Positions 50,853 to 60,935 of a stretch of 64,000 nucleotides of DNA are shown here, one piece after another; positions within the stretch are counted from its first letter, which is position 1, and each line of letters begins with the position of its first letter. The notes below the pieces were generated by a model, which did not search any database, was not told the origin of the DNA, and worked only from the letters and a program-made list of their open reading frames with translations. This DNA is from Bacillus ectoiniformans (lineage in GTDB: Bacteria > Bacillota > Bacilli > Bacillales > Domibacillaceae), in assembly GCF_016908875.1 (NCBI RefSeq), contig NZ_JAFBES010000006.1:1-64000 (forward strand). Reading direction: 5' to 3'. Position numbers and translations under genes: made by a program.

Positions 50853-53027
50853 ATGAAAATTCTTGTTACTGGCGGATATGGCTTTATAGGCTCCTTTATC
50901 GCTGAACGGTTCTTTAAAGAAAACCATTCGATCTACATTATTGATAATCTGTCTTCAGGTAAGAAAGAGAACATCTACTTCAACCATCGTTCTTTCATTG
51001 GCAATATTGAAGATGATACATGTGAAGCATTCTTTCGAACCCATTCATTTGATGTTGTCATTCATTGTGCTGCTCAAACCTATGTGCAGCAATCGATTGA
51101 AAATCCTGTTCTAGATTCTGAAACCAATATACTGGGTTTAATTAACATGTTAAATCTTTCTCGAAAGTATGGTGTGAAAAAGTTTGTGTTCTGCTCTTCA
51201 GCGGCTATTTACGGAGACACCAACTCTCTGCCAATTGCAGAAGATACACCGGCTCACCCGATTTCACCTTACGGACTTAATAAATTGGTCGGCGAAATGT
51301 ATTGCCGTAAGTGGGAAGAATTATATGGTCTCTCATCGCTTATATTCCGCTTTTCAAACGTTTATGGTCCTAAACAGCATGTAAGCAAAGAGAGTGGAGT
51401 CATTGCTAAATTTACCGCTTGCCTATTAAAAGATAACCCTCTTGTCATTTATGGGGATGGAAATCAAACACGCGATTTTATTTATGTTGGGGATATTGCG
51501 GATGCTATTTATAGATCTGTAGTAAGTGATCTAAGCGGCACTTATAACTTGTCGTCAAATACCGAAATTAGTGTGAATCAGCTGATCACAGAACTGCGCG
51601 TATTTCGTCCGGTTTCCCAAACCGTATATGCAGATCAACCACATGGTGACATTACCCGATCGCGACTAGACAACACAAAAATAAAAACAAAGTTAGACTG
51701 GGTACCTAAATTTAGCCTGCATGAAGGATTGGAAAAAGTCATTCATTACTATGAACAGGAAGAATCACAGGAAAGCGCCTCGGATACTGAGGTCAAGAGT
51801 GTTTCTAAATCCTTATGGAAACACCCATTGTTTTCCCTATTAGAAAATGCCGTTCTATTTATTTTATTTTATGCTGTCTCGTCTTTTCTCACACCGATTG
51901 TTGACACCGTTGATGTATGGCTCATTTATATTTTACTTGCTGCTCTTCTTTTTGGTAAAACTCAATCGGTTGTGGCGTCTATCTTAGCATTGAGTGTTCA
52001 TATGTATGACATGACCCTTTCAGGGCGTGATTGGATGTCTTTATTTATCGATAATTCGCTATTGGCCACGTTTACAATCTACTTGCTCGTCGGTTTAATT
52101 ATAAGCTATGTAGTGGATCGCAGAAAAATAGAGCTGCAATTTACAAAAGATGAGCTGGTTTCTTCTCAATCGAAGTATGCATTTCTTACGAAGGTGTATG
52201 ACGATACATTGCAAGTGAAAAATCAGCTGCAGGAACAGATTTTACGGACAGAGGATGGCATTGGAAAAATTTATTTTGCCACTCGAGAACTGGACAGTCT
52301 TGAACCTGAAGCGTTATTTAGCGGGGCCATTAAAGTGCTTGAACAGACATTAAAAGCCAAGCGGTTTTCTATTTACCTTGTCGATTCATATGGGTATATG
52401 CGACTAGCTGCAAAGTCGAATGATGCATCGTTTCAGCCTGCATCTTCTCTTAAAGTTCAAGAAGGCTCAATGATAGAAAACTGCATTGCCTCTCAGTCGA
52501 TAAAATATAATACTTCCTTACAGCCGAATGAACCTATATTCGTATCTCCGATCATACAGAATCAGCAAACGATAGCCCTTATTGCTTGTTATGATGCCGA
52601 ATTTGAACAACTGACCTTATCCTATCAAAACCTGATCGATGTAGTTAGCCGGCTGATCACTGCTTCCTTGTCACGCGCACATGATTATATAGAAGAAATT
52701 AATACGAAACGCTATATCAAAGATACAAATGCGCTCACCTCGTTTTATTTCCTAAGAATGCTAGAACAAAAACGAAAAGCTATGCGTGAACTTCACATCC
52801 CCTACGTTCGTTTGCATGTTCTTACTGAAGATATAACTACAGAACTGCTGCAAGCAATTGGGAATACTCTTCGAACAAACGATTATTTCGGTTACGATGA
52901 GAACGGTGCCCTGTCCATTCTCTTGTCTAATGTACAGCAGGAGGATGCCAAATTGGTGATTGAGCGTCTTCGAGTAAAATCTATTATTGCGGTACTGGAT
53001 GAAAAGGAGCTTCCTCATGTGGGTTAA
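50853..53027 (+). CDS. pelD: UDP-sugar 4-epimerase fused to PelD (c-di-GMP-binding Pel subunit)
   Basis: 724 residues. Residues 1-305 are a full extended-SDR epimerase: GGYGFIG, CSSAAIYG and the catalytic pair in YGLNK (Y140, K144). Then four membrane helices (about 325-425), a coiled stretch, a GAF domain (about 470-605) and a GGDEF-like domain (about 610-724). In the last domain RTND (R674-D677) occupies the I-site position five residues before the signature, and the GGDEF signature itself is ENGAL (683-687), so it should bind c-di-GMP but not make it, as in PelD. The epimerase part could supply UDP-GalNAc or UDP-Gal. First gene of the operon. Confidence 0.88.
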   Translation: MKILVTGGYGFIGSFIAERFFKENHSIYIIDNLSSGKKENIYFNHRSFIGNIEDDTCEAFFRTHSFDVVIHCAAQTYVQQSIENPVLDSETNILGLINMLNLSRKYGVKKFVFCSSAAIYGDTNSLPIAEDTPAHPISPYGLNKLVGEMYCRKWEELYGLSSLIFRFSNVYGPKQHVSKESGVIAKFTACLLKDNPLVIYGDGNQTRDFIYVGDIADAIYRSVVSDLSGTYNLSSNTEISVNQLITELRVFRPVSQTVYADQPHGDITRSRLDNTKIKTKLDWVPKFSLHEGLEKVIHYYEQEESQESASDTEVKSVSKSLWKHPLFSLLENAVLFILFYAVSSFLTPIVDTVDVWLIYILLAALLFGKTQSVVASILALSVHMYDMTLSGRDWMSLFIDNSLLATFTIYLLVGLIISYVVDRRKIELQFTKDELVSSQSKYAFLTKVYDDTLQVKNQLQEQILRTEDGIGKIYFATRELDSLEPEALFSGAIKVLEQTLKAKRFSIYLVDSYGYMRLAAKSNDASFQPASSLKVQEGSMIENCIASQSIKYNTSLQPNEPIFVSPIIQNQQTIALIACYDAEFEQLTLSYQNLIDVVSRLITASLSRAHDYIEEINTKRYIKDTNALTSFYFLRMLEQKRKAMRELHIPYVRLHVLTEDITTELLQAIGNTLRTNDYFGYDENGALSILLSNVQQEDAKLVIERLRVKSIIAVLDEKELPHVG

Positions 53028-53913
53028 TATCTTAATTGTTTATTATCTTCTTTCAGTTATTTACATTGCTTTCATGGCGATTTTCAGGAAAAAAGGTAGA
53101 GGCACTCAAGCGATGATCTTGCTTTCCTGTCCATTTATTAGTCTCTTTTTTATCTACGCTATGGCTAAACGAAAGAATAAAGATGGTGAGCTCCCCGACT
53201 GGCTTCTTAGGCGGGAAACATATGAAGATACCTCACTTCAGTCTCCAGACATAGAAAAAGAAGTGAATGTGATTCCTTTTGATGATGCTTTAAAGCTCAA
53301 TTCCCCGAAAGTTCAACGAAAAATGCTAATTGATTTTTTAAAAAGTGAGTTCCTTCAGCATGCAGAAGCATTAGAACAAGCACTAAAAAGTGAAGACTCC
53401 GAAACGTCACATTATGCAGCCGCAGCCATTCAGCAAACAAAAGGAGATTTGCTCAGCAGTATGCGCAAGCTCGAAGCGCAGATTAGGGAGAGTGAAACAG
53501 ATGTAGATGCACTAGAATCTTATTCTGAAGCTCTCCGAAAGTATATACGCGTCGAATTTCTAGATTCTAAAACACGAGAAAAATATAGGTATATCTTTCT
53601 TCATGTGTTAGATCGATTGATTGAACAGACGGCGGTTCCAAAACCGCGATATTATGAAGAAAAAATTAAAATGGCTCTTCTTTTAAATGAACATCAAACA
53701 GCTTACTATACATCCATTCAGTTTTTGAAGATATTCCCAGACATTGAGGAATCCTATTTCTCCGCATTACATGTTCATTATCAAATGCGCAATCATGAAG
53801 AGTTCTCACATACAATTACACTATTGCGTACATCTAACACCACACTCTCGCCAAAGAGGCTTGATCAGCTGCGTTTTTGGCTTCAAGGTGATCTTTATGA
53901 ACAGCAAGTTTAA
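53017..53913 (+). CDS. pelE: PelE-like Pel complex subunit
   Basis: About 298 residues from ATG 53017, seven bases after AAGGAG and overlapping the pelD end. Two N-terminal helices (about 3-22 and 31-48) are followed by a soluble helical region of TPR-like repeats (KIKMALLLNEHQTAYYTSIQF). PelE ties PelD to the synthase PelF in the inner membrane. Similarity is mainly structural (two helices plus TPR) and positional. Confidence 0.75.
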   Translation: MWVNILIVYYLLSVIYIAFMAIFRKKGRGTQAMILLSCPFISLFFIYAMAKRKNKDGELPDWLLRRETYEDTSLQSPDIEKEVNVIPFDDALKLNSPKVQRKMLIDFLKSEFLQHAEALEQALKSEDSETSHYAAAAIQQTKGDLLSSMRKLEAQIRESETDVDALESYSEALRKYIRVEFLDSKTREKYRYIFLHVLDRLIEQTAVPKPRYYEEKIKMALLLNEHQTAYYTSIQFLKIFPDIEESYFSALHVHYQMRNHEEFSHTITLLRTSNTTLSPKRLDQLRFWLQGDLYEQQV

Positions 53914-55627
53914 TCTTGAAAGAAGTACTTTTATAATGATGAGCTTTGTCGCTGTTATAGGACTATTTTTTGTGCTGGTGCGCTCTGACTTTGTTATTCA
54001 GTATAGACATTACAACAACCTGACGGAAAAAGAACCGTTAGTCAGGTCAAAAGAACCGCTGGCTGCTGCCTACAAGCAACCTGCCTATTTGGTCTTGACC
54101 GGAGATGACGCCAAGGAATTAGCAGATCAGACTGCTTTTGTTTTAAATCATATGGGAAAGCGAGTTGAACGCTTGCCTCTGAAAGAACTAGACTCTGTTA
54201 CTAAAGAATATGATGGGATGATTATTGCTACAGAAAATCTTGATGCCCTGACTGATCCTTCCTCCCTACTGCGTTATGCAGAAAATGGCGGATCAGTTTT
54301 CTTTGCTACTCGCCCTTCTCCAGGAAACAACCTATCTACTCTATACCAAAGAATAGGCATGATAGAAACTGGTTCTTTTGTTGAAACAAAGGGGTTAAAA
54401 TTGACGAAACCAATCTTTAGATCTGCCGGAAATCGAACATTTGCAACCGAACAGATTGTTAATTCTTCATTAAACGTCCGATTAGCTCCCGAAGCTGATT
54501 TACAGGTATCTTCCCCCTCAGGTATTCCGTTGCTTTGGAAAACAGAATATGGTGTAGGGCAATTTGTTGTATTTAACGGATCTATGCTAGCTCTTCCACA
54601 CGGCCAGTCTATTTTGATTAAAGGGCTGCAAATGATGACGCCAGAATTGATCTATCCTGTATTAAACGCTGCTCCTACTATACTGAAAGGTTTTCCATTC
54701 CCTATCCCCGATCAGCGGCATCCGAACGAAAAGAGCACGATGAACGATTATTACCGATATACTTTTTGGCCAGAAATGCAACGGATTGAAGCGAAGTATG
54801 ACTTGAATTATACGGCCGCATATGTAGCAGCATTTCATGAGAAAAACACAGATTTTTCGTTGTCACAAGAACAGGAAAATATGATTTTGTATAGCCGCGA
54901 ACTGCTTAGAATGGGTGGCGAAATGGGCCTTCAAGGATATAACCATTTGCCGATAGGTGATATGAACAAATTAGATATTAGGTGGCAGTATCAAGAACTA
55001 TTGGAGCGGACCACCCACGCTTTGCCCGGTTATCAAATTCGATCCTTTATACCCATTGATCAACAAGATCCGCTTGCACACTTAGCGTTGATTCGTTCTT
55101 ATTTCCCAGACTTACATGCGGTGCTCGCACCAATCCAGTATTCTTTTTCAGTAGAATGGCCAAAAACTGAACCACTCCCTACGGCAATCCTTAACGAAAC
55201 GTTTACCGGTTTTACGACAGATGAATATTCCAATTGGCTTGTATATAATTCCCTTTTATCTTCAGGCTATTTTTCTCAATCCCTTCAGCCGCAGGAATTT
55301 TTGAGCGGTAAAAAGGCTGAAGTTTCTTTAAAGGAACTTGAACAATTTTCTGCTCAATTGGCCCAAGATGTTCCGTGGCTTCGGAGAACAGTTCTTTCTG
55401 AAGCTGCCCGTTCTGCGATTCACACCTCGGATATCATTGTATATGAAGAAAAAACAGATCAAGGTGTCACTTTCCACTTGAATAAAGTGTCGAGTCCTTC
55501 TTATTTTTTCTTCTCTACTGATAAAAAAATGAAGAGTACTAAGCATTGTCATGTAAAAAAAATCGGTCATGACCTTTACTTAGTCGAAACAGACCAGCTT
55601 ACATTTTCAATTGGATTGGAAGGATAA
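53897..55627 (+). CDS. pelA: PelA-like polysaccharide deacetylase (DUF2194-like)
   Basis: About 576 residues from ATG 53897, after AAGGTGAT; a longer frame lies within pelE. One N-terminal helix (about 12-30) anchors it outside the cell. Residues 50-260 resemble a glutamine-amidotransferase-like domain (DGMIIATENLDAL, GVGQFVVFNGSML). The C-terminal half has deacetylase-like blocks, PFPIPDQRHP and MGLQGYNHLPIG. The second normally has His where Gln is here; the later Asn-His is kept. It lacks the hydrolase domain of Pseudomonas PelA. It should partly deacetylate the Pel polymer. Confidence 0.72.
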   Translation: MNSKFNLERSTFIMMSFVAVIGLFFVLVRSDFVIQYRHYNNLTEKEPLVRSKEPLAAAYKQPAYLVLTGDDAKELADQTAFVLNHMGKRVERLPLKELDSVTKEYDGMIIATENLDALTDPSSLLRYAENGGSVFFATRPSPGNNLSTLYQRIGMIETGSFVETKGLKLTKPIFRSAGNRTFATEQIVNSSLNVRLAPEADLQVSSPSGIPLLWKTEYGVGQFVVFNGSMLALPHGQSILIKGLQMMTPELIYPVLNAAPTILKGFPFPIPDQRHPNEKSTMNDYYRYTFWPEMQRIEAKYDLNYTAAYVAAFHEKNTDFSLSQEQENMILYSRELLRMGGEMGLQGYNHLPIGDMNKLDIRWQYQELLERTTHALPGYQIRSFIPIDQQDPLAHLALIRSYFPDLHAVLAPIQYSFSVEWPKTEPLPTAILNETFTGFTTDEYSNWLVYNSLLSSGYFSQSLQPQEFLSGKKAEVSLKELEQFSAQLAQDVPWLRRTVLSEAARSAIHTSDIIVYEEKTDQGVTFHLNKVSSPSYFFFSTDKKMKSTKHCHVKKIGHDLYLVETDQLTFSIGLEG

Positions 55628-55630
55628 CTT

Positions 55631-57073
55631 ATGAAAATTTGTCTGATTGCTGAAGGTGCTTATCCCTATGTAACTGGCGGTGTTTCAAGCTGGATCCAAT
55701 CGATCATTACCCAAATGCCAGAACATGAATTTATCGTTTATTCCATATCAACCAAAGATCACCTAGGTGCTATGCCTCTTTATAAACGCACATCAAATCT
55801 CTTAGAAATACGAGACATCCACTTGGGGAATTACGTTCAAAACGAAATTATTTCTGGTAAACGATACGATATTTCATTTGAAGAAAAGATGGCGTTTGTT
55901 TCATTGATCAGCGGTGATGAAACGAATTGGAACATCCTGTTTGATTTATTTTTAAGCGGACGGATTGATTCGATTTTAAATTTCCTGGCCAGTAAAGATT
56001 TTTTTGATATCGTCCGTTTAGTGTGCGAGGAACGATTTATTCACGTTCCGTTTACGGATATGTTTTGGGCCCTGCGTTCAATGGTTCTGCCTCTATTCAT
56101 TTGCATTGATAATGAAATGCCGGAAGCTGATCTTTATCACAGTGTTTCAACTGGTTATGCCGGGGTCCTTGGGGCACTGGCCAACTATCAATACAATAAA
56201 CCCTATCTATTAACGGAACATGGCATTTACACGCGAGAACGGGAAGAAGAGATCATTAAAGCAAAATGGATTAAAGGCTATTTCAAAGATATTTGGATTG
56301 ATTATTTTTACAATTTGAGCCACTGCGCCTATCAATATGCTAATGAAGTCACCTCTTTATTCGCACAAAGCCGCAATATTCAAATTGACATTGGCTGTCC
56401 TCCTGAAAAAACGACGATTATTCCAAATGGCATAGACGTGGACCTGTTTAAACCTGAAGCTAGAAAAAAACGAGAAGGCCTTCACATAGGGGCCATCGTT
56501 CGGGTGGTCCCCATCAAAGATATTAGAACGATGCTGCAAAGTTTTGCGATTGTTGAACAAACCATTCCTGATGCGCATTTCTATATCATTGGTCCATGTG
56601 ATGAAGATCAACAATATTATGAAGAATGCAAAGAATACGCAGATAGCCTTGGACTAAAAAATATTGTTTTTACAGGCACTGTAAACGTTATGGATTATTT
56701 AACGTTTATAGATATTCTCGTTTTATCAAGCATTAGTGAAGGTCAGCCGCTCGTTATCCTTGAAGGATTCGCTATGGGAATTCCATTTGTCGCTACTGAT
56801 GTCGGCAGTTGTTCAGAACTTATTTTAGGCACCGGCGATGGTTACGGTCGTGCGGGATGCGTCGTTCCGGTTATGCACTTTCATCTATTAGCCGAAGAGA
56901 TACTGTTCCTCTGCCGCAGTGAAGAAGTCAGGAAACATTTTGGCAGTAATGGATTCAATCGTGTCCAAAACCTTTATACCCTTCCACTGATGATCGACCG
57001 ATATAATGCTTGTTATGAAAGGTGGAGTCAATCGAATGGCGGGAATCGGGTTTCAACTGAAAGAACTTTATAA
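55631..57073 (+). CDS. pelF: Pel glycosyltransferase PelF
   Basis: 480 residues, GT4 family. The start KICLIAEGAYPYVTGGVSSWIQ is the PelF hallmark. HSVSTGYAGVLGALANY and LLTEHGIYTREREEEI follow, and the donor-site motif SEGQPLVILEGFAMGIP (E-x7-E) is near 375. No membrane helix, so it is a cytoplasmic synthase that docks to PelD/E/G. It uses UDP-activated hexosamines. It lies three bases after pelA. Confidence 0.92.
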   Translation: MKICLIAEGAYPYVTGGVSSWIQSIITQMPEHEFIVYSISTKDHLGAMPLYKRTSNLLEIRDIHLGNYVQNEIISGKRYDISFEEKMAFVSLISGDETNWNILFDLFLSGRIDSILNFLASKDFFDIVRLVCEERFIHVPFTDMFWALRSMVLPLFICIDNEMPEADLYHSVSTGYAGVLGALANYQYNKPYLLTEHGIYTREREEEIIKAKWIKGYFKDIWIDYFYNLSHCAYQYANEVTSLFAQSRNIQIDIGCPPEKTTIIPNGIDVDLFKPEARKKREGLHIGAIVRVVPIKDIRTMLQSFAIVEQTIPDAHFYIIGPCDEDQQYYEECKEYADSLGLKNIVFTGTVNVMDYLTFIDILVLSSISEGQPLVILEGFAMGIPFVATDVGSCSELILGTGDGYGRAGCVVPVMHFHLLAEEILFLCRSEEVRKHFGSNGFNRVQNLYTLPLMIDRYNACYERWSQSNGGNRVSTERTL

Positions 57074-58472
57074 TCAATCAAACTTCTTCAGTCAGCTGCG
57101 AGCTTATGGATACTCAGCGATCACAGCTGTAGGGCCGATGTTTTTAACCATTTTGCTCATTACAGCAACTAGGGAATGGCTTTTATATTTAGAACTGCCG
57201 GCCTCTGAAATGAATGTGTTCATGGCGGCCGTGCAGTATGCTTTTATTTTCTCACAAATTTTGACTGGAGGACTTGTGTTTGTGGTTTCTCGGTACGTAG
57301 CCGATCAGACCTTTATGGAAAAAGAAGAAAATGTCTTGTCTTCTATGTATGGAGCAATCGCATTAGCGGTGTTTATTGGTTTCATCGCAGCCATTTTATT
57401 TTATTGGTCTTCCCCGCTTTCGCTTTTGTATAAATTGATCACTTATTTGTTTTTCACAGAATTAAGTATCATCTGGATCTTGTCCATGTATGTATCAGCC
57501 TTAAAAGACTTTAAAAAGATTGTTAAAAATTACCTTTTGGGCATTCTCGTATCTGCCTTTATGATCTGGGGACTGACAGGGCCTTTAGGTTTCGAAAATG
57601 CCAGTGCCGTCTTTCTCGGCTTGAATGTAGGGTTTTTTCTAATAGCCATTTTGTTAACACGTGATATATTTAGTTACTTTCAAATTAATAACAAACAATA
57701 TTTTCATTATTTGACTTACTTTGAAAAACACCCTTATTTATTCTTTATTGGTCTGTCTTACTATATTGGGTTATATGGCCATAACATTGCTGTGTGGCTT
57801 GGCGACAGAAGTATCGTCATTGGCGAGACATTTCTAATGGCTCCTTATTATGACACACCCGTCTTTTACGCCTACTTAAGCGTCCTTCCTGCATTAATTT
57901 TATTTATGGTCACGCTAGAAACGACCTTTTATACTTCTTACAAAAAATACTACGGCCGTATTTTAAATGGTTTTCCGCTACAGGATATTGATAGTGCCCG
58001 TCAAGAAATGTACAGAGTTTTAAAACTGGAGATCTTATTTCTCGCTCAAGTACAGCTCTTGGTCACCTTTGCTTTTTTATTCATCGGTGTTCGTTTCCTG
58101 CCATTTTTAGGACTGACACAGGACCAAATTGATATATTTATGATCGTTGTATTGGGCAGCTGGTTTTTAAGTTTAATGATTACGATGTTTCTCATACTAC
58201 TATACTTTGATGAGCGGAAATCAACCTTTTTACTTACTGCTTCCTATGCGGTATTAAGTTTCACGCTAACGATCGCGGCTATGAATGTTCTAAACTTGTA
58301 TGGTGCAGGAATGTTTATTGCGTCTCTTGCTGGTGCCATAATGGGCAGCCGCCTTCTTGTATCACGTTTAAATGATATCGATTATACGACATTTTGCTCT
58401 CAGCCGATTATTTACAAAGAATCCATTACCCGGACTGAGCGCTTTTTGAAACGAATCGGCAGCCTTGATTGA
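57036..58472 (+). CDS. pelG: Pel membrane transporter PelG
   Basis: About 478 residues from ATG 57036, after AAGGTGGAG, overlapping the pelF end by 38 bases. MAGIGFQLKELY and LRAYGYSAITAVGPM start the PelG family, followed by 12 or so hydrophobic helices. It belongs to the MOP flippase group and moves the growing polymer across the membrane. Strong family match. Confidence 0.92.
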   Translation: MAGIGFQLKELYNQSNFFSQLRAYGYSAITAVGPMFLTILLITATREWLLYLELPASEMNVFMAAVQYAFIFSQILTGGLVFVVSRYVADQTFMEKEENVLSSMYGAIALAVFIGFIAAILFYWSSPLSLLYKLITYLFFTELSIIWILSMYVSALKDFKKIVKNYLLGILVSAFMIWGLTGPLGFENASAVFLGLNVGFFLIAILLTRDIFSYFQINNKQYFHYLTYFEKHPYLFFIGLSYYIGLYGHNIAVWLGDRSIVIGETFLMAPYYDTPVFYAYLSVLPALILFMVTLETTFYTSYKKYYGRILNGFPLQDIDSARQEMYRVLKLEILFLAQVQLLVTFAFLFIGVRFLPFLGLTQDQIDIFMIVVLGSWFLSLMITMFLILLYFDERKSTFLLTASYAVLSFTLTIAAMNVLNLYGAGMFIASLAGAIMGSRLLVSRLNDIDYTTFCSQPIIYKESITRTERFLKRIGSLD

Positions 58473-58487
58473 TAGGAGTGAATGAAT

Positions 58488-60227
58488 ATGAGAAGGCCCC
58501 CATACTTGAAAACGATCATGGCTCTTGCTGCTCTTTTATTCACACTATTAACGATTAAATATGCAGGGAATATAACTTCAGAAAAAGAGCTTGATAAGAA
58601 AGCCGCACCCCATGTTTTAACGAAAGAAGAATCGAAGACAGATGCGCTTGTAGAAGATAGCCGCGTCTACGAGGGGCATGAAGGAACGAAAGTGGAACAT
58701 ATATATATTACGGTGTACAGCCAAGACCAAGTCGCAGAAAATGATCACACTTTTTATGAATTAAATGAATCATATAAGCAGTACAGCAATTTAGATGACG
58801 GGCCAAAGCTAGATGTTTTATTTCAAACGGGTACTGCAGAAGGTCCCGTTCAAAACGGATTTATCCGCAGCGGAAAAAGTACACCGAACGCAACGATTGA
58901 GCTTCGAGGCCGATCCAGCCGCCTTGAGGCTCAGAAATCCTATAAAATTCGTCTCCGTGATAATGGCGGTCTTTGGTATGGCCAAAATGTGCTGAACTTA
59001 AACAAACACGCTGATGATCGAACCCGTGTCCGTAATAAACTAGCGTTTGATTATTTTCGCCGCATTCCAAATTTAATCAGTCTGCGTACGAACTTTGTCC
59101 ATCTTCATGTGAAAGACCTGACAAATCCTAATGCTCCTGATTCTTTTGAAGATTATGGGATGTACACGCATATTGAACAGCTAAATGAGCGCGGGCTTGC
59201 TGCCAGAGGTTTAAATCCTGATGGCCATTTGTACAAAGTGGAGAACTTTGAATTTTATCGCTACCCTGACATTCTGCGGCACCAAGATGACCCGCAATAT
59301 GATAAAAAGTTATTTGAATCGGTTTTAAACATCAATGGCAGTGAAAATCATGAAGAATTGCTGCAAATGCTTGACGATGTAAACGATCTGTCTAAACCTT
59401 TTGATCAAGTATTTGACACTTACTTTCAGGAAGATAATTACCTGACTTGGCTGGCCGTGAATATATTGTTCGGAAACTACGACACGATGTCTACTAATTA
59501 TTACTTGTATAGTCCTCTCAACTCCGAAAAATGGTACTTCCTCCCTTGGGATTTTGATAAAGCATTGGGGCGTGACGCGGAAAGAAAGGACCCTCTCCCT
59601 CTTTGGCAACAGGGCATACAGCGTTACTGGGGAACTGTCCTGCATAAACGGTATTTACGTGATCCTGCTAATGCTGAAAAACTTACTGCCAAGATAAAAG
59701 AATTGTCCGAAGTCATCAATGAAGAAACAACCCGCACATTCATTGATTCGTATTATCCAACCGCTAAGACCTTAGCTACTAGAGATCCCGACTTGAAATT
59801 TCTAAGCATTGAAGCATCAGAATTTGACCTTTACTACAACCAGCTTGAAACAGTGACCACACGCTATAAAAAACAATACATTGCTTCACTGGAAAATCCG
59901 ATGCCAATCTTTCTGCATTATGAGCGAAAGAATAATCAGGATGTGTTTACATGGGAAGCCTCCCATGACCTGCAGAGAGATGAACTTTCCTATCATTTTC
60001 AGCTCAGTCAAACTCCAGATTTCTCTACTGCGCTAACTAACATACATGATGCCAAAGGCTTTACCCATCATATGGCTGTCTTGCCTGCCGGCCGTTATTA
60101 CTGGCGTGTACGGATCACCGATAGTAAAGGAAATACTCAGATTCCTTTTGACTACTTCCGGGATGACAGCGGTAAAATGTACTGGGGCGTCCAGCAGATT
60201 ATCATACCAGGAGGGCCCACTCAATGA
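58488..60227 (+). CDS. CotH-type kinase domain protein, exported
   Basis: About 579 residues. The second of two close ATGs (58488) fits the GGAG site better. One N-terminal helix (about 8-24) serves as signal anchor. The CotH domain has RGRSSRLEAQKSYKIRL, DRTRVRNKLAFDYF, LYKVENFEFYRYPD and the metal site FLPWDFDKALG. A fibronectin-like domain closes the protein (HYERKNNQDVFTWEAS). CotH proteins are atypical kinases known from spore coats. Here it belongs to an exopolysaccharide operon, so it may modify a surface protein or glycan. Confidence 0.87.
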   Translation: MRRPPYLKTIMALAALLFTLLTIKYAGNITSEKELDKKAAPHVLTKEESKTDALVEDSRVYEGHEGTKVEHIYITVYSQDQVAENDHTFYELNESYKQYSNLDDGPKLDVLFQTGTAEGPVQNGFIRSGKSTPNATIELRGRSSRLEAQKSYKIRLRDNGGLWYGQNVLNLNKHADDRTRVRNKLAFDYFRRIPNLISLRTNFVHLHVKDLTNPNAPDSFEDYGMYTHIEQLNERGLAARGLNPDGHLYKVENFEFYRYPDILRHQDDPQYDKKLFESVLNINGSENHEELLQMLDDVNDLSKPFDQVFDTYFQEDNYLTWLAVNILFGNYDTMSTNYYLYSPLNSEKWYFLPWDFDKALGRDAERKDPLPLWQQGIQRYWGTVLHKRYLRDPANAEKLTAKIKELSEVINEETTRTFIDSYYPTAKTLATRDPDLKFLSIEASEFDLYYNQLETVTTRYKKQYIASLENPMPIFLHYERKNNQDVFTWEASHDLQRDELSYHFQLSQTPDFSTALTNIHDAKGFTHHMAVLPAGRYYWRVRITDSKGNTQIPFDYFRDDSGKMYWGVQQIIIPGGPTQ

Positions 60228-60922
60228 AAAAATTTCGCCATGAGCTGAAATATTTTATTAATGAATATGATTATTTAACCCTTAGAAGAAAAATCGGGAT
60301 GATTTTACCGCAAGATAGGCACTCCATTGACGAACAAGGCTATTTAATACGAAGTCTTTATTTTGACAACGTGTATGATGATGATTTGTTTCAAAAAAAC
60401 AATGGCATTTTCCGCCGTAAGAAATTTCGCATCCGTACCTATAACCACTCGGATCAGGTCATTAAACTTGAAAAGAAAAGCAGGCAGGGGGAATATATCC
60501 TCAAAACCTCTGCCCCAATTACTCGCGAAGAATATGAGCGGCTCATCAAGTGGGATTATGCGTTTTTAAGAGAGAAAGAGGACCCTGTCTACCGTGAATT
60601 TTACTATTATTTAAACAGTTATTATATGAGACCGCGTGTGATTGTTGACTATATTCGCGAAGCCTATGTCGGGTCTATCGGGAACGTACGAATAACATTT
60701 GATAAAGAGTTAAGTTTTGTTTCCAATACAACTGATCTGTTTGAACCAAATTATATATCAGAAGAAGTTATTGCTTATCCGCAAACGATCCTAGAAGTAA
60801 AGTATGATGATTATTTGCCTGACTACATTCGCCAGCTGCTTCAGCTCAACGCCCACAACCGGTCTGCGATTTCAAAATATGTTCATTGCCGGATGGCATC
60901 GATTCGCTACCACGGTGTATAA
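60224..60922 (+). CDS. VTC-domain protein (polyphosphate polymerase-like)
   Basis: 232 residues starting in an ATGA overlap with the cotH-like gene. Conserved tunnel residues: RHELKYFI, IRSLYFDN, RKKFRIRTY, KLEKKSR, RPRVIVDY, RITFD, TILEVKYD and SAISKYVHC. Such TTM/VTC domains polymerise or bind polyphosphate or nucleotides. It is cytoplasmic, with no SPX domain. The CotH-VTC-DUF4956 trio recurs in bacteria; its task is unclear. Confidence 0.88.
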   Translation: MKKFRHELKYFINEYDYLTLRRKIGMILPQDRHSIDEQGYLIRSLYFDNVYDDDLFQKNNGIFRRKKFRIRTYNHSDQVIKLEKKSRQGEYILKTSAPITREEYERLIKWDYAFLREKEDPVYREFYYYLNSYYMRPRVIVDYIREAYVGSIGNVRITFDKELSFVSNTTDLFEPNYISEEVIAYPQTILEVKYDDYLPDYIRQLLQLNAHNRSAISKYVHCRMASIRYHGV

Positions 60923-60935
60923 GGAGGTCATCTGA

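Noticed and set aside
53744-53896. Longer N-terminus for the PelA-like protein
   Set aside because: This stretch overlaps pelE in another frame and would bury the membrane anchor; ATG 53897 has a ribosome site.
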